A stretch of DNA of 64,000 nucleotides. Origin: Xylanibacter ruminicola (lineage in GTDB: Bacteria; Bacteroidota; Bacteroidia; Bacteroidales; Bacteroidaceae). Shown piece after piece: positions 56,086 to 64,000 of this stretch (position 1 is the first letter of the stretch; each line of letters starts with the position of its first letter). The notes under the pieces are model-generated. The model was not told the origin of the DNA. It worked only from the letters and a program-made list of their open reading frames with translations, and did not search any database. The stretch covers positions 62,001-126,000 of the forward strand of contig NZ_FNRF01000004.1 of the NCBI RefSeq assembly GCF_900107775.1, in the 5' to 3' direction. The position numbers and the translations under genes are program-made.

Positions 56086-58086
56086 TTATTTATAAAGTGG
56101 TATTCCGAAATAACCCTCAGTAACAGTCGTATTCTGCTCCTCAACGTTTCTGATAAGGGTATATGTCTTTGAAATGAAAGGCTCCAGTTTCTGATAGTCG
56201 CTCTCTTTACGTATTTCCGATGTCGTACAAAGTAAGATTGTTTGCTCTGCCAGTTCTGGGAAGTACTCTTCCATCAACACGTCACGTCCTTCTTCGTCAA
56301 TAACACCCATCACAGTATCAATCATTACAGGTGGGTTATAATCACCAAGATTTCTCAATACCTTTAAAAGAACCTGAATGAAAATCTGCTTTGATGCCGC
56401 ATTGAGCTGATTGAGTGAAATCTCATTTCCTGCAGTATGGTAGATGCGGATAGAGAAATTGTCGAGCTTATCAGATAGCTCCACTCGTCCAATGTGTCCT
56501 TTGTACGAAAGCAACATCTTGTCTAACTGTTCTCTTATCTGTTCCTCTATCAAAGCTTTTTTGTTTGCCAAGAGTGTGTTGGCCACATCTTCGAAGAAAG
56601 GAACCAGTTTCACCAAAGTATCGTATTTTACATCTGGCTCTTGCTGTATCTGAACGTCATAGCCATGAATATCTCTATCCAACTTCTTGATTTCTTCATT
56701 GATTCTTTCTACATCTTTCTTCAGACGTTCCAGTTCGCGTTTCTTTTCTTCATATTCCTTGATGATATTTCCGCTTCCTTGTGTCAATGTACCTTTCAGG
56801 CTGTCGCGTTGTATTCTAAGGTTTGGCAATTCTGTAATAGCATCGTCAAGACTTCTGCGTTGACCGTCCAACTGAATAAAGCCATTAACTGCATTCAGTT
56901 TTTTTAGAGTCTTTAGGGCTTCAAGGTCTATATCGTCAAGAAACGCATAATTGTCCTCTGCAACAATATCCTGTTGCGTTGCCATAATGTGGCTTGCAAC
57001 ATTCTGTGGATTTACATCCGAAGCTATTAGTGCGAAATCCTTCAGATAGGTAATCACCTTATTGGTAATGTCTTCTATTTCTTCAGCAGAATACCTCTGA
57101 TCCATAGCCTTTTTCATCTCTTCCTTCGATCTCATAATGGCTTCGATCTCTGGCGACATGCTGGAAGAAAGCCTTGGTAGAAATACATTTAATTCAATGG
57201 TATTGATGAAATCCTTGACATTTTCCACATATTCAGCGGCTTTCTTTTCTGTATCCTTTATCGTACTCTCAAGCTGTTGTACCTGTAGGCGGATATGTTC
57301 CTGATCTTCTGCCCCCTGTTTGGCTTTGTCATAGGTGGCTTTCATCGAAGTGAGATATTTGTAGAGCACATCCTGATTAGCTTCATTATCTCCCAACTCT
57401 TTTTCCAGATTCTTCTTGGTTTCGCAGAGTTTATTGTATTCCTCAATTTCCTGCTGAGCCTTGAGTCTTTGCTTAGAACGTTCTTGAAGCAACTTTTCTG
57501 CCGACTTTTTAAGCTGCAGATATTTATTGAACCCCAGCACATTCTGGAAGTTATCACGAATAATCTGTGCAAACACATTATCCTTTAGCAGTTCACTCGA
57601 TTGCATGGCATCAAACAGGAAATATTGGCTCAGCTCCTGCGGCAGATTTGCCTTTATAATCTTATTTACCTGTTGTTCACTCATAGCTCTCTGGGCTGCA
57701 GGTGTAGCGGTACCATAGGTAAATACACTACCATTCATATTTAGATAAACAGACTCGACAGGCTTCTCTGCTTTGTTAAGAATGTATGTTCTACGCAGTA
57801 TGTACTTTTGCGTCTGATGAAGTACTTGACCTGTAAACACCAATTCCAGTTCTATCTTGGGTTCCGTTTTACCAAATGCACCATTATTTAGAAGTTCTTC
57901 AAAATTCTTCTTGTTCTTGATGTTCAGACCATAAAGTGCACCATAGATAGCTTCGAAAAGTGTAGTTTTACCTCCACCATTCAAACCACCTATTAATATA
58001 ATAGGGCATTCGTCTTCTACTTGCAAATCCAAATCCAGACTCAGATAGGTCTTGAAGTTTGTTGCTTTTATCTTTTGTATCTGCAT
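56086..58086 (-). CDS. DndD-like SMC/Rad50-type ATPase
   Basis: The 666-residue protein has an N-terminal ABC ATPase half with IILIGGLNGGGKTTLFEAIYG (Walker A), a long coiled-coil middle (about 200-500), and a C-terminal half with signature-like LNQLNAASKQIFIQ and Walker B-like PVMIDTVMGVIDEEG. This is the DndD architecture of DNA phosphorothioation and related systems. No DndA/B/C sulphur genes are in view; a methyltransferase is present instead. Confidence 0.9.
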   Translation of the reverse strand: MQIQKIKATNFKTYLSLDLDLQVEDECPIILIGGLNGGGKTTLFEAIYGALYGLNIKNKKNFEELLNNGAFGKTEPKIELELVFTGQVLHQTQKYILRRTYILNKAEKPVESVYLNMNGSVFTYGTATPAAQRAMSEQQVNKIIKANLPQELSQYFLFDAMQSSELLKDNVFAQIIRDNFQNVLGFNKYLQLKKSAEKLLQERSKQRLKAQQEIEEYNKLCETKKNLEKELGDNEANQDVLYKYLTSMKATYDKAKQGAEDQEHIRLQVQQLESTIKDTEKKAAEYVENVKDFINTIELNVFLPRLSSSMSPEIEAIMRSKEEMKKAMDQRYSAEEIEDITNKVITYLKDFALIASDVNPQNVASHIMATQQDIVAEDNYAFLDDIDLEALKTLKKLNAVNGFIQLDGQRRSLDDAITELPNLRIQRDSLKGTLTQGSGNIIKEYEEKKRELERLKKDVERINEEIKKLDRDIHGYDVQIQQEPDVKYDTLVKLVPFFEDVANTLLANKKALIEEQIREQLDKMLLSYKGHIGRVELSDKLDNFSIRIYHTAGNEISLNQLNAASKQIFIQVLLKVLRNLGDYNPPVMIDTVMGVIDEEGRDVLMEEYFPELAEQTILLCTTSEIRKESDYQKLEPFISKTYTLIRNVEEQNTTVTEGYFGIPLYK

Positions 58087-58098
58087 AATCTCTTTCTC

Positions 58099-58314
58099 CT
58101 ATCTTATGTTCTGCAAAGCCTTGTTGATGACACTCTCGGTGGTAGAATCGTCCATTTCAATTCTATCTACTTTCTCCTTATGATACTGGCTGAGCAACTG
58201 ATCTTTTACCCAGTCGGCATTCAACTCATGCTTTTCGCAGAGTTCTGTTATCACTTCCAAATCAGGTTTTCTGATGCCATATTCCAGAAATGCCCTGTCG
58301 AGTCCTTTCTTCAT
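58099..58314 (-). CDS. DNA modification system-associated small protein
   Basis: The 71-residue helical protein (MKKGLDRAFLEYGIRKPDLE ... NADWVKDQLLSQYHKEKVDR) matches the small proteins regularly found between DndD-like and helicase genes in methylation-linked defence loci. It is 11 bp after the helicase gene. Role unknown, perhaps an adaptor of the ATPase complex. Confidence 0.8.
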   Translation of the reverse strand: MKKGLDRAFLEYGIRKPDLEVITELCEKHELNADWVKDQLLSQYHKEKVDRIEMDDSTTESVINKALQNIR

Positions 58315-58325
58315 ATTGTTAATCT

Positions 58326-60662
58326 TTAGGGTTCTACATTGATGTCTTCAAGTCGGAGGGCATCCCAGCCTCTAAGGTCCGAAGTATTATCAATATTCAT
58401 CGTGCTGTAATACCAGTTGTCATTTTGCTCAATGATAACGCCTCCCATCAGCCGTTTGTGATTCTTCTCATTCTCTGTTTTAATATAATCAAGCAAGGCG
58501 TTATGCTTCATTGGTGCATTGGGATCGCTGTCTTTCGACTTTGTATCAAACAAGCAAACGGTACCATTCTTCAGTCTGATAATATAGTCTACATAGAAGC
58601 AGCGAGGCACACCATCCTTATCTGTATATGGTACAGCAAAGTGCATGTGTCCACTATCAGCATTCTTATACCACCAGTCTATCACTTCGTTGTTCTTATC
58701 CAGCATACGGCTGAACTTATATTCGGGCTCCGACACTCTGTTCTCTTCAAAGAAAGGCATCAGGGCGTGATGGTAGATATCTTCACAATGATGACTCACT
58801 TCCGAATTGTACATTCGAGTATCAGGCAATTCCCACTTGAACTGTACATATTCCTCCGGGTTACGCTCCTGTTCACGCTTTTCGTAGTCTCTGGCATATA
58901 CAGCCTCTGCCTTTGCCAGATAAGCTTCGAACTTTGGTTTGTTTAGATAATAGAGCACCACCTTGATGGCATCATTCTGATTGATGCCCAGATACTCTTC
59001 GAAGAATTCATAGATAGCCGAACGTATCATCTCGGAACTTTGTCCTGGCTCATAGTCGCCCACGTTCTTCCTGCAAAAATGATAGAACGATAGCAACAAT
59101 TCATCTTGGGTTCGTGCAAATCGGGCATTCTCTTCAATATTTATACGGCCAACCTCTCCTGTAATTAACAAGTCCTTAGGTATCTTTACCATAATTCTGG
59201 CCACATCAGTACGTACACCATGCCTGTTAGCCTTACGCTTGTTTTCGGTGAAGGTGAACTCTGTTTCTTCTTCTGATTTTTCTTCACCACTTCCAAGATC
59301 ATCCCAGCCTCCATCAGCTCCAAACAGCTCTGTCTGTGGCAAATCCCATTCTTCTGAAACCACACGTTTAAAAAATTCTTTGAACGGCGACATCAGTACA
59401 TGTGGAGTCTTGCGACGGTTCTGATAGACTGCGTTCAACTCAATACGTCTCACATCTTCACGCTTCTTGGCATATAGGGTTGAGATATAGTTCATATCAT
59501 CAGCAACAATCTCAATCATGTCGGCACTCAGGTTTGTATATACGTAGCCATAGTTCAAGGCCTCATTCTGATAATGGTGTTGCTGTGGCATACGTAGTAT
59601 GCGGCCAACAGTCTGAGCTGTAAAGGTTTTACTCTTGATATCTCTATAAATAAGGAGAACAGAGGCTCTGGGGCAGTCCCACCCTAATGCAATTGCCTGT
59701 TTAAAGAGTAGAACTTCAACCATGTTATTGCTCTTCTCTATCTCGTGCAGATTTTCGTGGCGATCACTCAGCCATACAGCCAATTTGCCATTGGCCACAT
59801 TGATATCCTTGTTAACGTCCAGATACTGCTCAATCTCCTTTACCAGCGTCCTCTCTTCTGTATCCAGCGTATCTTTTGAGTCGTTGGGCAGCTGAATCAG
59901 CAATAGTGGGTTGATGTCATACTCCCTATAGGCTCTTGCCAGGTTGTTTCTCCGCTCCAAGGCTTGCTCCAGCAGTTGCTCGTCCATTTTGATTTCGTTC
60001 GAGCCTTTCAACTGGGGGTTCAGTTCTATGCCCTTCTTAATCATCTCCTCAGCAATGACCTTTTGTCTGGGCACCTCAATTGTTGGACAGCCGCCAGTGA
60101 TGGGGGTTGCCGAAACGCGTAACTCAATCTTGGGGTTGATGTTCTGCAATACCAGCTCGCTCTTTTTGGCATTCTTGCCACCAAACATATGCTCCTCGTC
60201 TATCACAACGATAATGGGGAATCCGTTCTGTTGGGTGCGACGTGTCAGTTGGTACAGATTGCGATTTTGCTCGTTATCGCGTATCAGCACGGCATTCTCC
60301 TTGTTGATACTCTCCCAGTTCAGGAATAGCACCTGGCCTGGACGCAAGCCTTCTGCAGGGTTTGCTTCGTCGAACATCACTGGACGCAGAGAACGAGTTT
60401 CGCTAAAGAAGTTGCGGAACGACATGTAACTTTGTATATGTAGCTTGTTGGGGGCAATCCAGATATAGGCACAGTCCATAAATTTTGCCTCCAAATCTCT
60501 CTTTAGCTCATCAAGCAATGCAGAGGTCATCACTGTTTTTCCGCTGCCGGTTGGCGCTTTAAAAACAATCTTCTGGCGCATACTGTCCAAACTGAGCATA
60601 TCCATCATGCGCTCTTTCAGCTGCTTGATGGCAGATTTCTGATAGTCTTTCAGTTCAATCAT
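58326..60662 (-). CDS. DEAD/DEAH helicase with C-terminal nuclease domain (type III Res-like)
   Basis: The 778-residue protein has an SF2 core: APTGSGKT (36-43), VVIDEEHMFGG (DEEH box), RVSATPITGG, and motif VI-like FTAQTVGRILRMPQ. The C-terminus carries a PD-(D/E)XK-type site (CFYVDYIIRLKNG followed by LFDTKSKDSD), as in type III restriction subunits. It is 3 bp downstream of the methyltransferase gene. Confidence 0.92.
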   Translation of the reverse strand: MIELKDYQKSAIKQLKERMMDMLSLDSMRQKIVFKAPTGSGKTVMTSALLDELKRDLEAKFMDCAYIWIAPNKLHIQSYMSFRNFFSETRSLRPVMFDEANPAEGLRPGQVLFLNWESINKENAVLIRDNEQNRNLYQLTRRTQQNGFPIIVVIDEEHMFGGKNAKKSELVLQNINPKIELRVSATPITGGCPTIEVPRQKVIAEEMIKKGIELNPQLKGSNEIKMDEQLLEQALERRNNLARAYREYDINPLLLIQLPNDSKDTLDTEERTLVKEIEQYLDVNKDINVANGKLAVWLSDRHENLHEIEKSNNMVEVLLFKQAIALGWDCPRASVLLIYRDIKSKTFTAQTVGRILRMPQQHHYQNEALNYGYVYTNLSADMIEIVADDMNYISTLYAKKREDVRRIELNAVYQNRRKTPHVLMSPFKEFFKRVVSEEWDLPQTELFGADGGWDDLGSGEEKSEEETEFTFTENKRKANRHGVRTDVARIMVKIPKDLLITGEVGRINIEENARFARTQDELLLSFYHFCRKNVGDYEPGQSSEMIRSAIYEFFEEYLGINQNDAIKVVLYYLNKPKFEAYLAKAEAVYARDYEKREQERNPEEYVQFKWELPDTRMYNSEVSHHCEDIYHHALMPFFEENRVSEPEYKFSRMLDKNNEVIDWWYKNADSGHMHFAVPYTDKDGVPRCFYVDYIIRLKNGTVCLFDTKSKDSDPNAPMKHNALLDYIKTENEKNHKRLMGGVIIEQNDNWYYSTMNIDNTSDLRGWDALRLEDINVEP

Positions 60663-60665
60663 ATC

Positions 60666-62471
60666 TTAGTCCTCATTCTTTTCATTATTCTCGGCCTCAA
60701 TAGCTTCGGCCATCATCTCTTTCTGTTCGTCACTGGTCAGCTCGGTATCGTCAACCTTTGTCACGTCCTGATCTGGTAGCACATCTTTTATGGCTCTATG
60801 ATAGGCGTATGGCATTGGTATCAACGACACTTTATCTATCACGCTCGCAAAATCATCTGCGTATGGATAGGCACCATCTGCAAAAATGTAAATTTTCAGC
60901 GGCTGATCCTTTATATCCATCTTTTCTATTTCCTTCGTTATGAAAGGTATAACTCGTGTATCATATACCATTAGCATTCCACGGCCGGTCTCTGCAAAGT
61001 AGCGAAGCATTTGCTCCTTTCCTGATAACGACAGGGCTCCGAACTGATTTTGTTCTCTGTAAATGCCTTCTTTAATGCAAAGCGCATCTTTCAAGTTCAT
61101 TGCCAGATCTCGGTTGCTCTGGTGGCTCTGCTTACGCTCTTTAAAATCTACTTTGTAATAACGCAGATTATTCGCCTTCAATCCTTCAACATAGTTACCT
61201 TTCGGAGTCTTATACCCCTCGATTACTCGTTTGTTTCGCTCATAGGTAACATTCTCGCAAATGCCATTCTCGTTGTTAGTCACAAGAATACATTGACGAT
61301 GACCTCCATCTTCAGCATTAAGTTGCATAGTTGCATGCATGGTAGTTCCAGAACCAGCGAAGAAATCTAAGATAGTGAGATCATTCTTACCTATGAGAAA
61401 CATTATTCTTTTAATGAGTTCCACTGGCTTGGGATTTGAGAATACCTTCTCACCATTAAAAATAGATTGGAGTAATTGGGTGCCATTTGTTGTCGTTTCA
61501 ATATCATTCCATATACTTGTGGGCGTTTCTCCCTTGGCCATAGCAAAATCCAGGAAACGTTTCAATTGGGGTTTTGATGTTCCCTTCTTTCCAAATACAA
61601 TTCTGTTATCTGCAAGGAATTCTTTATATTGTTCTTCTGTTGTTCTCCAACATCTACCTTTTGGAGGCCAATATTCTTCTCCTGTATTGGGGTTGATAAT
61701 AGCATAAGTAAGATTTGGTCTTAAATTTGGTGCATCAAAAGGATCTGCTACCCATGGTCCGCGAGGATCATTATCTCTATTCTCAAAATCATCGGTATTT
61801 GCAGGTAACCTAAACTCTTCTTTATCCCAAAGGTCAATATTCTTTGCATAAACAAGAGTATAATTGTGGTTCTGAGATACAAAAGTGTCACTTGAAACAG
61901 ATTTACGTGATTGCCAAATAATGTCAGAGACCTTGTTCTTATTCATAAAGATCTCGTCGCACAGGAGTTTAAGTTGTGCATCTTCATTATCATCAATAGA
62001 AATGAAAATCATTCCTCTTGGTGAAAGTAATTCTTTTGCAATCCTTAGTCTTTTATCCATGAAGGATAGCCATTTGCTATGCTTAAATGAATCCTCTGAG
62101 TCAACATATGAATCATTATATGTAAAATCTTTATGCCCAGTGTTATATGGTGGATCGATGTATATTACATCTATCATTCCCCCGTGTGTATAGGTCAAAG
62201 CAACAAGTGTTTGAAGATTCTCACCTTCAATCAGAATATGGTTGGGATAGTGCTCAGACTCTGTATCATTTACAATTTGGCGATCCTTAACCTCACGAAG
62301 AATCGGCAATTGAGTCTTCAGTTGTTCGAAAGCATCTTCTGTCGAGTCCTCCCACACCAGTCCATAGGTCTTTTTCTCGTTAAGCAATCCGAGCAAGGCC
62401 GACTTGTCGTCATTGCTCAGACCTTCAGCCTCACGGATCTTTCTGATTAGTTCTTCTTTATCAAACTTCAT
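60666..62471 (-). CDS. Site-specific DNA methyltransferase (type III Mod-like)
   Basis: The 601-residue protein is a beta-class N-methyltransferase: DPPYNTGHKDFTYND (DPPY at 106-109) precedes LDFFAGSGTTMHATM (motif I), the order found in type III Mod subunits, which make N6-methyladenine. The insert of about 200 residues between them is the likely target-recognition domain. The recognition sequence cannot be deduced. It is 12 bp after the DUF262 gene. Confidence 0.93.
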   Translation of the reverse strand: MKFDKEELIRKIREAEGLSNDDKSALLGLLNEKKTYGLVWEDSTEDAFEQLKTQLPILREVKDRQIVNDTESEHYPNHILIEGENLQTLVALTYTHGGMIDVIYIDPPYNTGHKDFTYNDSYVDSEDSFKHSKWLSFMDKRLRIAKELLSPRGMIFISIDDNEDAQLKLLCDEIFMNKNKVSDIIWQSRKSVSSDTFVSQNHNYTLVYAKNIDLWDKEEFRLPANTDDFENRDNDPRGPWVADPFDAPNLRPNLTYAIINPNTGEEYWPPKGRCWRTTEEQYKEFLADNRIVFGKKGTSKPQLKRFLDFAMAKGETPTSIWNDIETTTNGTQLLQSIFNGEKVFSNPKPVELIKRIMFLIGKNDLTILDFFAGSGTTMHATMQLNAEDGGHRQCILVTNNENGICENVTYERNKRVIEGYKTPKGNYVEGLKANNLRYYKVDFKERKQSHQSNRDLAMNLKDALCIKEGIYREQNQFGALSLSGKEQMLRYFAETGRGMLMVYDTRVIPFITKEIEKMDIKDQPLKIYIFADGAYPYADDFASVIDKVSLIPMPYAYHRAIKDVLPDQDVTKVDDTELTSDEQKEMMAEAIEAENNEKNED

Positions 62472-62483
62472 AATATGATGTTT

Positions 62484-64000
62484 TTAGTTGTTTTCTTCTT
62501 CAAATAATTCAAATTCCTCTACGTCCTCATCAGATTCTGGCATCTGAATGACCTCCTTCTTTTCATTTGCACAGCACACATTCTGGATAGTTGTTAGTAT
62601 GGCAGTTCCGCGTAATGAAACGAACTCTTTAAAATTATCAGCCTTTGCAGCAGCAAATGCCTTTTCATCGATGAAATGTGTGAGCAGGCATTTCAAAATG
62701 TCAGAATTATCTTGTTCGTAATTCTTCAAATAAACGCTGGGAAACTTCGCACTAATCTGCTGATTCAAGCGTTTTGTAATAAAGGCAAAGTTCAGCACAG
62801 AGTTAGCTTCGTCCTGTGAAATACCTAATTTATTCCGCAAAGCATAAGGGAAGAAATGATGATTCTCCTTAGAATTGGAACGCGAAGCATTGGTCTTGTC
62901 CAGTGTTACGATAGCCCCATTATCAAAGTCCAATGGTCCATTCAAAGCCATCAGGCAGAGAATACCATTCTTAATAACAGAACGCAAGTTCATTCTTACT
63001 CGCAACAAATCGTCAACTGTTAACTTTACAGAGAAAAGCCTTGGTGAACGCTCACCCTTTGTTAAGGCATTAATCCACAATACGTCTTCGTTCATACGGG
63101 TTAACGTAGAGCTGGAATAGCGTTGTGAGAAAGTAACCGTCCAGAACCAGCCTGCAATCAGATTCTTTACCTCTGCATTGATGTATTTCTCGCCAGAAAG
63201 GAAGAAATAATGCTGGATAACTGCCAATATGCTGTTATAAGGAATGATGGATATTTGTTGTACTCCCAGGTTCTTCACAAAATCAATTGCAAGTCGGATA
63301 CATTCCGTTGTCTTCTTCCAGTTGGCCTTACATTTTTCATATGTAAGATTCAACTGGTGTCTGTTCGTACAGTCGCCTGAGACATTAAGTGCAAGTGACT
63401 GAGTGAATATTTCAGAATCTAAAGTACCAAAAATCTTAATGACAGGATCGCTATTAAATTCTGCTATCTTATTTCGCAAATCAAAATCCTCCGACCATAC
63501 AGATGCATGAACAAGGTCAAACAGCGAGAGCCTCTTTCCTCCTTGATTGATTCGCTCAAAGATGGTAACAACCTCATCCAGCTCCATATTCATCGATTTG
63601 ATGATGCTTACTGGATAGTTGATCAGCAATTCATGGCAATCTTTGATGATATTACCAAACTCTATTCTGCCAGAACCGTAATACTCCTGCAACAAGTTTC
63701 CGTATTCCTGATCATTATAGATTTTCCAAACTGGAATGTTGTTTTGCTCAGTCTTAAGTTTGGGTACTTTGAATACTCGTTGGTCAAGATTAAAGCAAAT
63801 CTTACCATATTCCACCTCGTTCAATGTCTTACCTCGCAAAGCTACATACAAAGAAGTTATGCGCTGCTGCCCATCAAGGATGAAAGAAAATTTACTGGCC
63901 TCAGGTTTCTTTGGGAATCCCAAATCTGTAATATCCCTACAAAACCCATCCATCTTCATGTCCGTATCCCAAAGGAAGAAAGATCCAATAGGATATTGCT
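62484..64000 (-). CDS. DUF262 protein (GmrSD-like), 5' end outside the window
   Basis: The frame is open to the window edge; codons upstream of the internal ATG at 63959 (reading QYPIGSFFLWDTD) continue the DUF262 domain, so the true start lies beyond 64,000. FILDGQQRITSLYVAL is the DGQQR motif of this ParB/Srx-like nucleotidase domain, and a C-terminal NHHFFPYALRNKLG resembles the DUF1524 HNH site. Together this is the GmrSD-type layout that targets modified DNA or senses nucleotides. First gene in view of the defence operon. Confidence 0.9.
   Translation of the reverse strand, partial: QYPIGSFFLWDTDMKMDGFCRDITDLGFPKKPEASKFSFILDGQQRITSLYVALRGKTLNEVEYGKICFNLDQRVFKVPKLKTEQNNIPVWKIYNDQEYGNLLQEYYGSGRIEFGNIIKDCHELLINYPVSIIKSMNMELDEVVTIFERINQGGKRLSLFDLVHASVWSEDFDLRNKIAEFNSDPVIKIFGTLDSEIFTQSLALNVSGDCTNRHQLNLTYEKCKANWKKTTECIRLAIDFVKNLGVQQISIIPYNSILAVIQHYFFLSGEKYINAEVKNLIAGWFWTVTFSQRYSSSTLTRMNEDVLWINALTKGERSPRLFSVKLTVDDLLRVRMNLRSVIKNGILCLMALNGPLDFDNGAIVTLDKTNASRSNSKENHHFFPYALRNKLGISQDEANSVLNFAFITKRLNQQISAKFPSVYLKNYEQDNSDILKCLLTHFIDEKAFAAAKADNFKEFVSLRGTAILTTIQNVCCANEKKEVIQMPESDEDVEEFELFEEENN

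Noticed and set aside
56086..58086. A canonical DNA phosphorothioation (Dnd) system
   Set aside because: DndD-like and HerA-like ATPases are present, but there is no cysteine desulfurase, DndB or DndC in view, and a methyltransferase occupies the operon instead.

Overview
The window looks like chromosomal DNA of a Bacteroidales bacterium, most likely Prevotella or a close relative. Supporting signs: promoters of the Bacteroidetes type (TTTG, about 20 bp, TAnnTTTG) recur throughout; Shine-Dalgarno sequences are mostly missing; and the housekeeping proteins (PheS, LigA, TrpS, KARI, HolA, split PyrD/PyrK) have Bacteroidetes character. The species call is inferred from protein flavour only.

Left part, about 1-35,350: compact core genome. 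It holds a lipoprotein end, pheS, xpt, a Memo/AMMECR1 fusion with its radical-SAM partner, a DUF2975/HTH pair, an EamA transporter, ligA, a patatin/trmD pair, trpS, an M24 aminopeptidase, a secreted C1 peptidase followed by recJ and recQ, a PurF paralogue lacking the catalytic cysteine, a MaoC protein, ilvC with a long structured leader, a free-methionine sulfoxide reductase, an SDR/C1 peptidase/M48 set, slyD, aroC, a free-standing small RNA candidate, pyrK-pyrD, an XRE regulator, holA, an HsdR_N-type nuclease, a C4 zinc-ribbon protein and a Nif3 protein. A tRNA-His gene (35,272-35,347) closes this part.

Middle part, about 35,350-52,350: an accessory island that begins at the 3' end of tRNA-His. 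It has a DUF559 nuclease, a PGN_0703-type nuclease with uncharacterised partners, a NUDIX hydrolase and an ADP-ribosylglycohydrolase now separated by an IS110-family element with a bridge-RNA candidate, and a WYL-domain regulator. Three minus-strand promoters here carry the same operator (TGTTC-N9-GAACA) at exactly the same distance from the -7 box: one in front of the WYL gene, one in front of a three-gene operon with an ASCH protein, and one in front of a roughly 400-nt structured RNA leader. That leader contains two 64/65-bp hairpin repeats and two tRNA-like modules and ends at a small unknown gene. Next to it lie a 2H phosphoesterase (2'-5' RNA ligase family) and a WG-repeat protein sharing a second putative operator, then a tiny zinc-finger gene, an HD protein and a large protein with a C-terminal HEPN-like RNase motif that is frameshifted by a 13-bp tandem duplication. 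The theme is RNA and ADP-ribose metabolism or RNA damage; this is the best candidate for an undescribed system.

Right part, about 52,360-64,000: one long minus-strand defence operon. In transcription order it encodes a DUF262 protein (cut by the window edge), a type III-like DNA methyltransferase, a helicase-nuclease, a 71-residue small protein, a DndD-like SMC ATPase, a HerA-like ATPase, a DUF2130 protein and a small protein. It resembles the helicase-methylase-ATPase class of anti-phage modification systems.
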